Of a DNA stretch of 64,000 nucleotides, positions 37,276-45,785 are shown one piece after another. The number at the start of each line of letters is the position of its first letter. Position 1 is the first letter of the stretch. The notes beneath the pieces were generated by a model. That model was not told the DNA's origin. It saw only the letters and a program-made list of their open reading frames with translations, and ran no database searches. Source of the stretch: Lapidilactobacillus luobeiensis (GTDB taxonomy: Bacteria; Bacillota; Bacilli; Lactobacillales; Lactobacillaceae); assembly GCF_024345205.1 (NCBI RefSeq), contig NZ_BROC01000002.1:1-64000 (forward strand). The letters run 5' to 3'. A program made the position numbers and the translations under genes.

Positions 37276-37454
37276 ACATATATGATAGCGTTAACTTTCT
37301 GGTCAAACAAGTAGCTTTTATAGAAATAGTCAAGTTATAATTTCACGATGAACTATTTGTTTGATTGTTCTTGAGGCTGATAAGAACATTTTAGCGCTTT
37401 TCAATATATCATAACACCTGGCTTAATGCGATGCCTTCGCATCCCTGACAGCGA

Positions 37455-37640
37455 ATGATCGACTTGGACCTTCTTTCAAGGCAGCAACTATCAGTTACTT
37501 TAGAAACGTCAATTCATGCAGTCACAAGACTTCTGATTTCTGATGACAATCATCATGCTGTTAAATTCATCAATCGCCATTGTGACGTAACTGATTTTAC
37601 TGGAAAAGCGGCCCGCAATTTATCAAACATTAAGAAATAA
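37455..37640 (+). pseudogene. Relic of an rgg-like gene
   Basis: The frame reads LSRQQLSVTLETSIHAVTRLLI and HHAVKFINR, matching LSRQQLSTALETSIHAITRLLI of the pseudogene at 29468-30151 (the central helical domain). The DNA-binding domain and C-terminus are missing. Confidence 0.7.
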
Positions 37641-37844
37641 TAAACTAAACGCTAAACAGTGAAATTTTTTTTAATTCTATTAGAAAAATCAGTGGACATT
37701 ATTTGTGATTTAGAATATAATCAACTATGAAATCGATTTCAAAAAATGCCTTTGCAAGAAACTACTATAGCAGCAAAAATCATTGATTATTTTTGTTGAA
37801 CTTGTTGGGATTTCCTTTTAATTTTATAGACTGGAAGTGACAGA
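37641..37844 (+). pseudogene. Relic promoter region and start of secreted protein A
   Basis: Around 37690-37820 the sequence follows that before and at the start of the gene at 30323 (TGTGAT..GAATATAAT, GAAATCG.TTTCAAAAAATG, AAAAATCATTGATTATTTTTG). It breaks off after about 20 signal-peptide codons and joins the region before the anchored protein. Secreted proteins A and B are thus deleted in this copy. Confidence 0.65.
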
Positions 37845-38459
37845 ATGCGTAAAAAATCTAGGTGGTTTGTTGTTGTTGGACTTTTTATCACTTTAGTGGT
37901 GGTCGGCATTTCGGTCCAATTTAACCGTTCGAACAAGCGTGATCGCCAGGTGGCTGATATTTCTCAAAAATCAGTCAGTAATTCCAGCAGTAGTGAATTG
38001 GTTAGCAGCAGTAAATTCGTTAATAATCCTGAGGGAAATCACTTTATCGATTTATATAACCAAATTTATACTTCCGACATAAAGGAACGCGCCAATTCAA
38101 CAGCGGATTTTACCAAGGCACGCTGGCAAGCCATTGATTTAACTTCAGTGGCGACGATGTCACGATCAAAAGCGGAAGTTTTCTTCTATGGTTCTATTTT
38201 AGTCATTCGGTATCCCAATAAAACGGAAACATCAGGTTTCGATATTAGTAAAGTTAAGCCCATCAAGAATAAATCTGGCATTTCTGGGTATGAATTTGAA
38301 TTGCAATCAACGACTGAACCTGCCGATGATTTATTTACCACTGGTCGGATCCAACTAATCAATGACGCTTACCACGCGGTCAAGTTGGTTGATCCAGACG
38401 ATCTTTTAAAACTAGGTCAAGTCACGTTACTTTACGAAACAGATCCCGAAGATTTATAG
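37845..38459 (+). CDS. Membrane-anchored extracellular protein, copy 2
   Basis: This 204-residue paralogue of 31076-31699 shares the N-terminal membrane segment, serine-rich linker, NHFIDLYNQIYTS, ARWQAIDLTS, NKSGISGYE and the GQVTLLYET end. ATG 37845 follows CTGGAAGTG. Unlike its neighbours in this decayed copy, the frame is complete, suggesting it is still selected. No family is recognised. Confidence 0.68.
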   Translation: MRKKSRWFVVVGLFITLVVVGISVQFNRSNKRDRQVADISQKSVSNSSSSELVSSSKFVNNPEGNHFIDLYNQIYTSDIKERANSTADFTKARWQAIDLTSVATMSRSKAEVFFYGSILVIRYPNKTETSGFDISKVKPIKNKSGISGYEFELQSTTEPADDLFTTGRIQLINDAYHAVKLVDPDDLLKLGQVTLLYETDPEDL

Positions 38460-38611
38460 TCTGAACCCGTGAGATATGTCAGCTGATCTTGAAAAAATCA
38501 GTAGGGCAAAAACAGGTCCTTAGTCGCTCCTCTTTTAGGACTTGGATTTAAATTGTCTGCGATATTGTTGTTAAAGTAGCTGGACGATTGATTTTGCTAT
38601 TGAATAAATGA

Positions 38612-38660
38612 GAAATAGCCGCCTCTCCATTGTGAAAAAAGGAATGGGCGGCTATTTTTA
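38612..38660. terminator. Terminator after the second anchored protein
   Basis: AAATAGCCGCC pairs with GGCGGCTATTT with a central mismatch region; T-rich flank follows. It corresponds in position to the hairpin at 31818-31877. Confidence 0.75.
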
Positions 38661-38876
38661 AATTTGGCTCTAGAATTTTTGGTGTTAAATGGTGTTGAAA
38701 GCTAGTTTTATCCTAGGAATCTGACCTTAGAACTTTATTGTTTTCTGGAATTGAAAGCTTGGGAAATGCTACTTTTGATTGTTTTTCGAAAAAGTGAGTT
38801 GCATCTTTAACTTCAAGATTTCGAATCGGGTGCGTGAGAGATTGTTTGATTTCAGTACATCTTCACCCATGGACCG

Positions 38877-39005
38877 ATCTATTTGCTGGTTGGTGGATTA
38901 AATTGATGGCCTGGACAAGACGCTATTGACGATTTTTGTCCTCCAGACAAGAGCTGCAATTTTAGCAATTATTAGGTTGTCGGTGTCGCTTGAACTTGAA
39001 CTGAT
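38877..39005 (-). pseudogene. Relic of the small peptide gene seen at 10.4 kb
   Basis: On the minus strand the frame reads PISSSSSDTDNLIIAK and then ALVWRTKIVN, aligning with PIQVASNTDSPINARN and IIVWKTKTNG of the ORF at 10406-10576; the nucleotide sequences align too (CCGATCTATTT, TCCAGACAA). The hydrophobic N-terminus is missing and no start is present. The remaining 38.66-39.04 kb shows no gene. Confidence 0.5.
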
Positions 39006-39048
39006 TGGGAATTTGGTAAAACCTGATTATACGAGGTGGTGAAAAAAG

Positions 39049-39192
39049 ATGAAGTCAGAATCACAGGAAAATTTCCAGGACCGTATGGACAGTCAGAGCA
39101 AGGGAAATATTACAAAAGAGCAGAAAAAAATAGCACATGAGAGATTAGAAAAAATCATCGCTTTGCAAAAAAATAGTCAGAAGCATCAATAG
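39049..39192 (+). CDS. Small charged protein (47 aa)
   Basis: ATG 39049 is preceded by GAGGTGGTG. The peptide is highly charged and probably helical (KEQKKIAHERLEKIIALQK). The next small gene follows by 23 bases with its own AAAGGAGG. Function unknown. Confidence 0.5.
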   Translation: MKSESQENFQDRMDSQSKGNITKEQKKIAHERLEKIIALQKNSQKHQ

Positions 39193-39215
39193 CGCAATAA
39201 AAAGGAGGTAGAGTA

Positions 39216-39443
39216 ATGTTAACTTTTAAATTAATTGAAATTGTTGATGGATTTTATCATTACGAAATCTATCCTGAATCTAAAGTTGAAGCTAAGGGAA
39301 CTTTTATTTTCAACCCTGAAACTAAAGAGGTAAAAACTAGGATTGAGCCTAATAGTCCATTTGATTGTCTGGGTCATTTTGTGCAAGGTATGCGGGATGA
39401 TAATGGTAATTTAAAAAAATCGGGCATGGTTGCTTGGTACTAA
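39216..39443 (+). CDS. Small hypothetical protein (75 aa)
   Basis: AAAGGAGGTAGAG precedes the ATG. The protein is soluble and beta-rich in appearance (FYHYEIYPESKVEAKGTFIF) and ends MVAWY. I do not recognise it. It lies just outside the prophage integrase, so it may be chromosomal or a phage-end gene. Confidence 0.58.
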   Translation: MLTFKLIEIVDGFYHYEIYPESKVEAKGTFIFNPETKEVKTRIEPNSPFDCLGHFVQGMRDDNGNLKKSGMVAWY

Positions 39444-39553
39444 CAGCACTCACTAACTAATAAGTTGGCAAGTGCTATTTTTCTGTCTCAGAAAGCTAAT
39501 CAAGCGGTGAACAAGGAGCATGATTGAAGCCAAGCATGTGGCGCCTAAAACCA

Positions 39554-39612
39554 AAAGCAGGTATCGTTGATCAAACTAAGACCAGCGATACCTGCTTTAT
39601 CTATTTTGACGC
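39554..39612. terminator. Terminator at the prophage left border
   Basis: AAAGCAGGTATCG pairs with CGATACCTGCTTT across a 29-base loop and is followed by ATCTATTTT. The 39613-39872 stretch contains no gene and should hold attL, which cannot be defined without the right end. Confidence 0.7.
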
Positions 39613-39872
39613 GGGCTTATTTTTGTCCAAGCGAAAATAAAAAGACTTCCAAAATAAATCAGAAGTCTTAGTCAGGTCTTGATATCAGGATCCTTTAGGA
39701 AATTCATTACTAGAGAGTCGAGATATCGTTAAAAATGCCGCTGGCAGGCATATAGAATGCTGATGTGGCGCAGGTTTAGCGGTGGTTTGTCCAATATTTG
39801 TCCATTACGTTAAAAGTAATGGTTGCATCATTTTTAATAAAATGCAAAGCCGACTGTGAGTATTTTCCCTGA

Positions 39873-41024
39873 CTAGAGACTGTCTAATATACGAACTGAT
39901 TTTTCTGCTTCTTTTCTCCGCTGGCTGTCTAATAGATGACTGTATACCTTGAGCGTCACACTGATGTTAGAATGGCCAATACGCCGACTTATATAGTATA
40001 TGTCAACGCCTTGACTGATTAAGTAACTAACGTGACTATGTCGTAAACCATGAAATGTAATGAATCTATCTTTTGGAACGTCAATACTTGCTTGAATGTT
40101 GGCCAAGGACTTGTTACAGGCGTTATCTGTCAGTATCGTATGCTGACGCCCTCGCATAACCATATTCAGTTGATCTCGGTAACCTTGACGTAGATATACT
40201 GAAAGTTGCTCTTTATGGACACGTTTAAATACTTCGAATACTGATGCAGAAACCTCTATATCGCGAATCGATGCTGGTGTCTTCGTGTCCTTAAACCCGG
40301 TCCCATAAATATGATCCCAAGACTTATTGACATGAACCACGCCATTGGCTTCGTCAATGTCCGTCCATGTCAGACCTAATATTTCAGAAATTCGCATTCC
40401 TGTCATCGAGGCAATATAAATTGCAAAGTTACCCATGCTACGAAAACTTGCCTTTTCTTCCGAAATTTGTTTTACCCGCTTGAAGTCTTCCGACTCAAGA
40501 TACTTCATTTTCTCGCTGTGTCTAATTCCACGTACATCCACATTGAAAGTGAAGTCTTTGAAAATAATTTGTTCATTGATTGCCGTCTTGACCATAGCGC
40601 GAACATAACTGTTAGTTTTACTTATAAAATCCTGTGATCTGGGTCGCTGCCTTTTTCTATCAGCACCTGCAGCTAAATTGTTGAGAAAAATTTGCCACTC
40701 TGTTCCTGTAATTGATTTCAGTTTTCTACCTGCAAAGGTATGTTCAAGATGGCCACGTATGAGTTCATAACGATACTCTGTGTTCTTAGATTTGTTCCCT
40801 GACTTATAGGCCTCAATCCATTGATCCCAATAGTCTAAGAAAAGAATATCGTTCTTGTTTGGTTCGCCACCTCTCAGAATCAATTCTTCCATGCGACGTG
40901 CTTCGGCTTCAGCTGATTTCCTTAGGACAAATCCGCCACATGACTGGACCTGTTGATTACCATGAGCATCTGTCCAATTTACCCGATATTCCCATGTTTT
41001 GCCGCGTTTACGATAAGATGCCAT
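39873..41024 (-). CDS. int: Phage tyrosine integrase
   Basis: The 383-residue protein starts ASYRKRGKTWEYRV, an arm-binding AP2-like domain, and has catalytic motifs SMTGMRISEILGL, HGLRHSH and IGHSNISVTLKVYSH. ATG 41024 follows GGAGGT; a five-residue longer frame lacks a good site. It is transcribed away from the rest of the phage, as is usual. Confidence 0.92.
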   Translation of the reverse strand: MASYRKRGKTWEYRVNWTDAHGNQQVQSCGGFVLRKSAEAEARRMEELILRGGEPNKNDILFLDYWDQWIEAYKSGNKSKNTEYRYELIRGHLEHTFAGRKLKSITGTEWQIFLNNLAAGADRKRQRPRSQDFISKTNSYVRAMVKTAINEQIIFKDFTFNVDVRGIRHSEKMKYLESEDFKRVKQISEEKASFRSMGNFAIYIASMTGMRISEILGLTWTDIDEANGVVHVNKSWDHIYGTGFKDTKTPASIRDIEVSASVFEVFKRVHKEQLSVYLRQGYRDQLNMVMRGRQHTILTDNACNKSLANIQASIDVPKDRFITFHGLRHSHVSYLISQGVDIYYISRRIGHSNISVTLKVYSHLLDSQRRKEAEKSVRILDSL

Positions 41025-41141
41025 GTAAATAACCTCCATCTATGGTAAAATTAGAGTACACAAAAAGCGTGCACTTTTTGGGTGGCCACATCCCATTTAC
41101 TTTGGTCGGTAGGGGATGTGGTTTTTTATTTTAAAGAACAA

Positions 41142-41459
41142 TTACTTTAGAAAAGAAATAAAGGAGATAATCGCAGCAACAATTGCAATTCCTGTGCCGT
41201 AAAACCAAACCTTCTGCTTTTCCAATTTTGTGTTTACTTGCTCGAACTTTGTGTCTAGGTGTGCGTCCAGTAAATCAATTTTGTGATTAATGCTGTCGAT
41301 AGATTTGCTGAATTCTTCCTTTGTCACATAATTATTTCGCATTGGTGGTTCACCTCCATCACTCCCGTTTGACTTTAGTGTACCATGTTGCACCTCTGGA
41401 GGAATAGAAATAGTTTTATCTGTTTCATTCATGTATATTACTTTGTTTGTGTCCATCAT
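41142..41459 (-). CDS. Tail-anchored coiled-coil phage protein
   Basis: The 105-residue protein has a helical coiled-coil-like stretch (KSIDSINHKIDLLDAHLD near 52) and one C-terminal membrane segment (residues 84-103). Its plan resembles XhlA-like or superinfection-related prophage proteins. It overlaps the preceding gene by ATGA. Location in the lysogeny module suggests expression from the prophage. Confidence 0.6.
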   Translation of the reverse strand: MMDTNKVIYMNETDKTISIPPEVQHGTLKSNGSDGGEPPMRNNYVTKEEFSKSIDSINHKIDLLDAHLDTKFEQVNTKLEKQKVWFYGTGIAIVAAIISFISFLK

Positions 41460-41896
41460 GATGTCACATCTTGAAGGAGAAGAGCTGTATCCAATAAAAC
41501 AAAAGGAAGATAACTGCCATCTTTCAAGGATTCATTTAAAATGAATACTGTTATTCGCAGGTACGGCGCTGAGGTCTTAGAAAGGATCTCCTTCTTAATG
41601 GAGTAATTGGCTTCAAAAGTAAAGGAGCTTCTTTTTTCTGGTGGAATATCTGCTTCTCTACTTTCGGTGATAAAGTTTTCTTCTTCGAAAATACCTTCTT
41701 GCCGATTGATTAGATGAAGATCAATATGAAGCTTTTGAAAGGCTTCTCCCCAAAAAAGTTGTCCGATTCCAATTCTTATATTGAAGTTACACTGACCGTT
41801 ACTGTCTGGGCTAACTTGATGTACGATTTTGTCTTGTTGTAAAACCGAGTATTCGGTAATAAACTGATTATCAAAATTATTGCCAATTTTTGCCAT
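41456..41896 (-). CDS. Hypothetical phage protein (146 aa)
   Basis: A soluble protein with alternating beta-like sequence (QCNFNIRIGIGQLFWGEAFQ) and no motif I recognise. It sits two bases after the DUF3862-like gene and overlaps the next by four bases, so it belongs to the lysogenic operon and may be a host-exclusion or lysogenic-conversion gene. Confidence 0.55.
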   Translation of the reverse strand: MAKIGNNFDNQFITEYSVLQQDKIVHQVSPDSNGQCNFNIRIGIGQLFWGEAFQKLHIDLHLINRQEGIFEEENFITESREADIPPEKRSSFTFEANYSIKKEILSKTSAPYLRITVFILNESLKDGSYLPFVLLDTALLLQDVTS

Positions 41897-41898
41897 GC

Positions 41899-42618
41899 CT
41901 AATTCTCCATGCTGGACTGTGACTTGCCTGAAACCACGTCATTATCAAACGTGATGTTGAAATTCGCTCCAAGACTTCCCTTGACGCCTGTCAAATACAT
42001 TGCAACAACATTCTTATCGCCATTGATCATGCTTTCAGTTAGGCCGTCGGGCTCACCGAATTTAGAAATAACGTCATTATAACTAGTGCCGTTTGCGATT
42101 GATTCAAAATCGGCCAATGTGATTTTGTTTTTGCGGTTAACTTTAAAACCGGTTAAGTCCTTAGAAAAGACTTTATTATTAGTAAAACCGATGACGATGT
42201 TAGCCCCAAATCCACCTTCAACATTTGTCCAAGTGAGTAGGTCGGTTTTTACATTTTCAGTTGTACTACTAGATGTTGAAGAAGGTTTTCCGAATAGTTT
42301 TTCAATTTCTTCAGTGGTTTGGCCGCCTTCGCCCTCTTTAAACAAGTCACCAACTTTTACGGCATCGAACTGCGCTCGGGTAATTTTTCCGCTGTCTGCT
42401 TTACTTGAAGACGATGCTTTAGATTCCGTTGATTTTGAAGAGGATTTTTCCGTTTCGGTTTTATCTGATGCTGTCTCATCATCGCCTTTGTTGCCACCGA
42501 GGGCAGACCCAATACCAGCAACGATGATGACAATCAAAATCCAGAACCAAACTCGCTTATATATTGGTTTCTTTACCTTGTATTCCTTACCATCTGCGCC
42601 CTTGATCTTTTTTGCCAT
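41899..42618 (-). CDS. DUF3862-type membrane-anchored protein
   Basis: The 239-residue protein has a basic N-terminus, one membrane segment (residues 23-42), a serine/lysine-rich linker and two repeats of a BLIP/SmpA-like fold (VKVGDLF..TTEEIEKLFGKP and IANGTSYNDVISKFGEPD). ATG 42618 follows GGAGGAG. Similar proteins are common in Gram-positive prophages; the role is unknown, possibly superinfection exclusion. Confidence 0.7.
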   Translation of the reverse strand: MAKKIKGADGKEYKVKKPIYKRVWFWILIVIIVAGIGSALGGNKGDDETASDKTETEKSSSKSTESKASSSSKADSGKITRAQFDAVKVGDLFKEGEGGQTTEEIEKLFGKPSSTSSSTTENVKTDLLTWTNVEGGFGANIVIGFTNNKVFSKDLTGFKVNRKNKITLADFESIANGTSYNDVISKFGEPDGLTESMINGDKNVVAMYLTGVKGSLGANFNITFDNDVVSGKSQSSMEN

Positions 42619-42702
42619 TTTCCTACTCCTCCATCCAGATAATGTCTGGTATAATATTTTTATAAGATTCTTTCTCAAGCCACCGTGCCAGCGGTGGCTT
42701 TT

Positions 42703-43116
42703 TTACGTCTCAAACAAATAGTAGTTAACAATTTTCGAGTGTGCCTCATCCCAAAGCCAAGCCGGAATACGCAAATCGTTCACGAATTTGTCACCGTTGG
42801 CTTCTTCAAATTCAAGATCGGAAAAATATAGTGGCACGACAATCTCAAGTGCGCGTCGATTTGCGGCCGATTCGGTCCTGACGTCTGAACAAGGAGAGTA
42901 GTGCTGGATTCCAATATCCCCGTTCTCAATATGTGCAATCTCGTGTGCTGCCTGAAAGGGCAGTTCGTTTTGATCTCGCCAGGAGCTGTTGAGGACAATG
43001 TGGCGATTCTCTGTGTCAACCAATGGTGGTGTGTCAGGATGACGCAGAGGCATTAAATCGAATCCAATATCTTCGGCTAGCGCGAAGTTTAGGACTCTCG
43101 CTAAAAAATCAGTCAT
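42703..43116 (-). CDS. ImmA/IrrE-type metallopeptidase
   Basis: The about 137-residue protein carries the zinc motif HEIAHIENGD and ESAANRRA typical of ImmA/IrrE peptidases, which cleave phage repressors after a stress signal. Its start (ATG 43116 or 43119) overlaps the repressor stop, so the two genes are translationally coupled. A GCCACCG/CGGTGGC hairpin lies just downstream at 42680-42700. Confidence 0.8.
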   Translation of the reverse strand: MTDFLARVLNFALAEDIGFDLMPLRHPDTPPLVDTENRHIVLNSSWRDQNELPFQAAHEIAHIENGDIGIQHYSPCSDVRTESAANRRALEIVVPLYFSDLEFEEANGDKFVNDLRIPAWLWDEAHSKIVNYYLFET

Positions 43117-43468
43117 CATCCCTCTTACCGTCCTTGCTGTCTTTTCTTCGTTTAGCTGCAGCCTCAAGTAAAGGTTTGATGATCTCCCAATCGTCCTCTG
43201 GAATTGGAAGGCCTTGGTAAGTAAAAATATTGGTGCCGGATAGATCAACATATTTTTGATCTTTTGGGGTAGGATTATCGGTCTTACCTAAAAGGTAGTC
43301 AGCGGAGACGTCAAGGGTGTCTGCAACTTTTTGCAGATTTTCAGTGCTGGGATTTTGTGTCTTCCACTTATATATTGCATTCTTTCCCAGACCAGCCTTT
43401 TCATTTAGACTGAGAAGGCTCAACCCTCGAGTTGCTGCCATTTCTTTTATTCTGTCGAAGAGCGTCAT
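43109..43468 (-). CDS. CI-like XRE repressor
   Basis: The 119-residue protein has an N-terminal HTH (GLSLLSLNEKAGLGKNAIYKW) followed by VADTLDVSADYLLG, the usual end of XRE domains, and a short charged C-terminus. It lacks a self-cleavage domain; the coupled ImmA-type protease would provide inactivation. It is divergent from the Cro-like gene across an operator region. Confidence 0.83.
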   Translation of the reverse strand: MTLFDRIKEMAATRGLSLLSLNEKAGLGKNAIYKWKTQNPSTENLQKVADTLDVSADYLLGKTDNPTPKDQKYVDLSGTNIFTYQGLPIPEDDWEIIKPLLEAAAKRRKDSKDGKRDDD

Positions 43469-43498
43469 ATCAGCAATCTCCTAAATATGACGAACTAA

Positions 43499-43656
43499 TT
43501 TAGACAATTGTCTTGACGTATTTAGACGATTGGCTTATGATTAATTCATCAAGTAATAGTATAGAGAATAAATCCAAGGCACATACTTTGGCGAGTGGGG
43601 CCTATGGAAGCGCAAACGCTTTATTTTCTATACGCCTAGTATAGACGATTGTCTAA
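43499..43656. promoter_or_regulatory. Genetic-switch operators between repressor and Cro-like genes
   Basis: Three related sites occur: TTTAGACAATTGTC (43499), TTTAGACGATTGG (43521) and TAGACGATTGTCTA (43642, nearly palindromic). The consensus TTAGACRATTGTCTAA fits a dimeric repressor. Two sites lie on the repressor side and one on the Cro side. Confidence 0.75.
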
Positions 43657-43704
43657 AGGCTTGCAAGTACTTGATGAATAAATAACAGAAAAGAGGAAGA
43701 CGAT

Positions 43705-43917
43705 ATGACGGAAATCGAGAAAGATCTCGTCGATTTGGCCGCTCAGCAAGCGAAGAACTATAAAATTGCACTTCTTAATCACGACCTTACGCAGGTTCAG
43801 GCGGCCAAACTAATTGATGAGGGCCCGCAGCAGCTTAATCGTGCAATCAAGGGGGCTAGCGATCCGAAGTCGGTTGAAATTCGCGGGAAGTTGAATCAGT
43901 TGCTGGAAATTAAGTAG
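43705..43917 (+). CDS. Cro-like small HTH protein
   Basis: The 70-residue protein has a helix-turn-helix-like region (HDLTQVQAAKLIDEGPQQLNRAI) and lies first in the rightward operon opposite the repressor. AGAGGAAGACG precedes the ATG. Position and size suggest a Cro-type regulator. Confidence 0.65.
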   Translation: MTEIEKDLVDLAAQQAKNYKIALLNHDLTQVQAAKLIDEGPQQLNRAIKGASDPKSVEIRGKLNQLLEIK

Positions 43918-43936
43918 AAACAGGAGGTGAAGTAAC

Positions 43937-44122
43937 ACGGAGGTACTGAAAAAAATCAGAGCTCAAAAAGTGCTAAGCCAAAAAGAGATGGCAAAGCAAC
44001 TAAGAATATCTTATTCACATTATGTAAAAGTTGAGAATGATTTTGTTAAACCAAGTTTTGAATTACTGAAAAGGATTAAAGATCATTTTGACGAGGTAGA
44101 CATGAATGATTTTTTTAAATAA
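43937..44122 (+). CDS. XRE-type small regulator with an ACG in the start position
   Basis: After a strong AGGAGGTGA the open frame is ACG GAG GTA CTG, then KKIRAQKVLSQKEMAKQLRIS and YVKVENDFVKPSFELLKRI, a clear HTH of the phage-regulator type, 61 residues in all. The frame has a stop just upstream (TGA of the same GGTGA), and no ATG, GTG or TTG before codon 18, which would remove the first helix. It may start at ACG, at CTG 43946, or be silenced by a T-to-C change. Confidence 0.55.
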   Translation, partial: TEVLKKIRAQKVLSQKEMAKQLRISYSHYVKVENDFVKPSFELLKRIKDHFDEVDMNDFFK

Positions 44123-44154
44123 AAAAGACTATCCGATCGCGCAATCAGATAGCC

Positions 44155-44392
44155 TGCGAAATTTTAAATGTCTTCGAGGTGTGCGCGCACATCTCAACGC
44201 CTTTGCTGGTATCGTCGCCCAGCACTGCGGTTGAAATAAAATTCTCCCAGTTACCAAGCTAGAATTCTTAAGGTTCTAAGAATTCATCCCCGCATTTTAC
44301 GTCATGGGAGACAGTGGAAACCGCTTGTTGAATTTCCTTTAGGATTGTTTTATTGAGACACAGTATTGTTCAAAAGTTTTGTCATAGGACAT
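44155..44392 (-). pseudogene. Broken minus-strand phage gene
   Basis: ATG 44392 with GAGGAGAG upstream reads MSYDKTFEQYCVSIKQS and stops at 44341. The sequence goes on in other frames as KEIQQAVSTVSHDVKCGDEFLEP, stops, then NWENFISTAVLGDDTSKGVE and a possible HLEDI end. The pieces look like one protein of about 75 residues broken by at least two frameshifts or stops. It is opposite in direction to its neighbours. Confidence 0.45.
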
Positions 44393-44487
44393 CACTCTCC
44401 TCAGTTAAGAGACTTGAACAATTTCATTATACCAAAGCTTTCCTTAAGAAAGAAAGTCAAATATTAAAACAAGAAAGGACTAATACA

Positions 44488-45243
44488 ATGAACGAGTTGC
44501 AAAAGTTCGATTTCAAAGGACACGAAGTTCGAACAGTAAAAATTGATGATGAGCCATATTTTGTTGGTAAGGATGTAGCTGAAATTCTTGGCTACTCAAA
44601 CAATCGCAAAGCGTTGATTGACCACGTTGACACCGAGGATAAGAATGACGTAACGATTCGTGACGCCATCGGCAGAAATCAAATTATGACCGCAATAAAC
44701 GAATCCGGTTTATACAGCCTGATCCTGTCCAGCAAGCTACCAACCGCCAAGGAGTTCAAGCATTGGGTCACGGCGGAAGTTTTACCTACAATCAGAAAAA
44801 ACGGTGCTTATCTCACAGACGAAAAAGCCTACGATATAACACACAATCCTAACTCTTTAGCTGATTTACTTTTGCAAGCTGGAGAGCAACTAAAGCAAAG
44901 AGATTTGCAAATCACAGAAATGAAACCCAAGGCACTGTTTGCCGATGCGGTCGCGGTCTCACACACCACTATTCTAGTCGGTGAGTTGGCCAAGATCTTA
45001 CACCAAAATGGTATCAACATTGGTCAGAATCGTTTGTTTGATTGGTTGCGTGGTAATGGTTATCTGATCAGCCGGCGTGGCACAGATTTCAACATGCCAA
45101 CACAGCGGTCAATGGAATTGGGACTATTCAAAATCAAGGAGACGTCAATTCAGCATTCCGACGGACACTCCACAATTAGCAAGACGACTAAGGTTACTGG
45201 CAAGGGCCAGCAATATTTCGTCAATAAATTTTTGGGGAGGTAA
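44488..45243 (+). CDS. Phage antirepressor (Bro-N/KilAC domains)
   Basis: The 251-residue protein has an N-terminal Bro-N domain (GHEVRTVKIDDEPYFVGKDV, AEILGYSNNRKAL, FKHWVTAEVLPTIRK) and a C-terminal KilAC/ANT domain (LAKILHQNGINIGQNRLFDWL). Such proteins bind or displace the CI repressor at induction. ATG 44488 has GAAAGGAC upstream; the longer frame from 44353 overlaps the minus-strand relic. Confidence 0.88.
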   Translation: MNELQKFDFKGHEVRTVKIDDEPYFVGKDVAEILGYSNNRKALIDHVDTEDKNDVTIRDAIGRNQIMTAINESGLYSLILSSKLPTAKEFKHWVTAEVLPTIRKNGAYLTDEKAYDITHNPNSLADLLLQAGEQLKQRDLQITEMKPKALFADAVAVSHTTILVGELAKILHQNGINIGQNRLFDWLRGNGYLISRRGTDFNMPTQRSMELGLFKIKETSIQHSDGHSTISKTTKVTGKGQQYFVNKFLGR

Positions 45244-45249
45244 ACGACG

Positions 45250-45536
45250 ATGAAAGAAGTAACTGCAAATGATTGCAAAACGGTACTCTTCACATCGCTA
45301 AAATTAATCAGTCGTGTGGTCGGCGTGTATGATCATGTCGTTTCCGAAGCGAAAGTACATCCCAATCGTGTCAAAGCAAGCAATGAAACTGACCACGATT
45401 TTGCTGCACGCATGGGCGATTGGCGCTGATGAATAGCAGAATCAGAATCGGGCTAAGAATAATTGTTTCCGATGAGATGACTGCTTACACGCAAAAAAAG
45501 CTCGAGCTTCTGCTGAAGTACGAGCTGAATGAATAG
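45250..45536 (+). pseudogene. First copy of a duplicated 95-aa gene, frameshifted
   Basis: It is almost identical to 46307-46594 but lacks one G in the GGGG run (ATGGGCG here, ATGGGGCG there), so the frame stops soon after, at MGDWR. The remainder of the gene still aligns base for base to the stop. The two copies are direct repeats of about 287 bases, 770 bases apart, flanking two other genes. Confidence 0.85.
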
Positions 45537-45560
45537 AGCTAAAAAAGGAGGTGAACGGCG

Positions 45561-45785
45561 ATGAAGTCTGAAACACAAGAAACAGCCCGCGATCATTATT
45601 TGCAGAAATTTCGTCGGGAGAATCAGTTGGATGGTTTTGGCGATGCTTCTCAGATTAAGCAAATTGGCGTTGAAATTGTTGATTTGCTCAAAGAAAAAGA
45701 CCTGACGCACGATGAGGCGTACGCAAGTCTTCAATATGCTTACAACTTAATTAAGTATGAATCTAACTTTTTGAAATTAAAGTAA
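45561..45785 (+). CDS. Small phage protein (74 aa)
   Basis: AAAGGAGGTGAACGGCG precedes ATG 45561, the same leader as before the 95-aa gene copies. The protein is helical and charged (DASQIKQIGVEIVDLLKEK) without recognised motifs. Its 3' end overlaps the convergent next gene by 23 bases. Confidence 0.55.
   Translation: MKSETQETARDHYLQKFRRENQLDGFGDASQIKQIGVEIVDLLKEKDLTHDEAYASLQYAYNLIKYESNFLKLK

Noticed and set aside
42675..42703. Terminator for the ImmA-type gene
   Set aside because: The hairpin is strong, but its T run lies on the plus-strand side, whereas the gene is on the minus strand.
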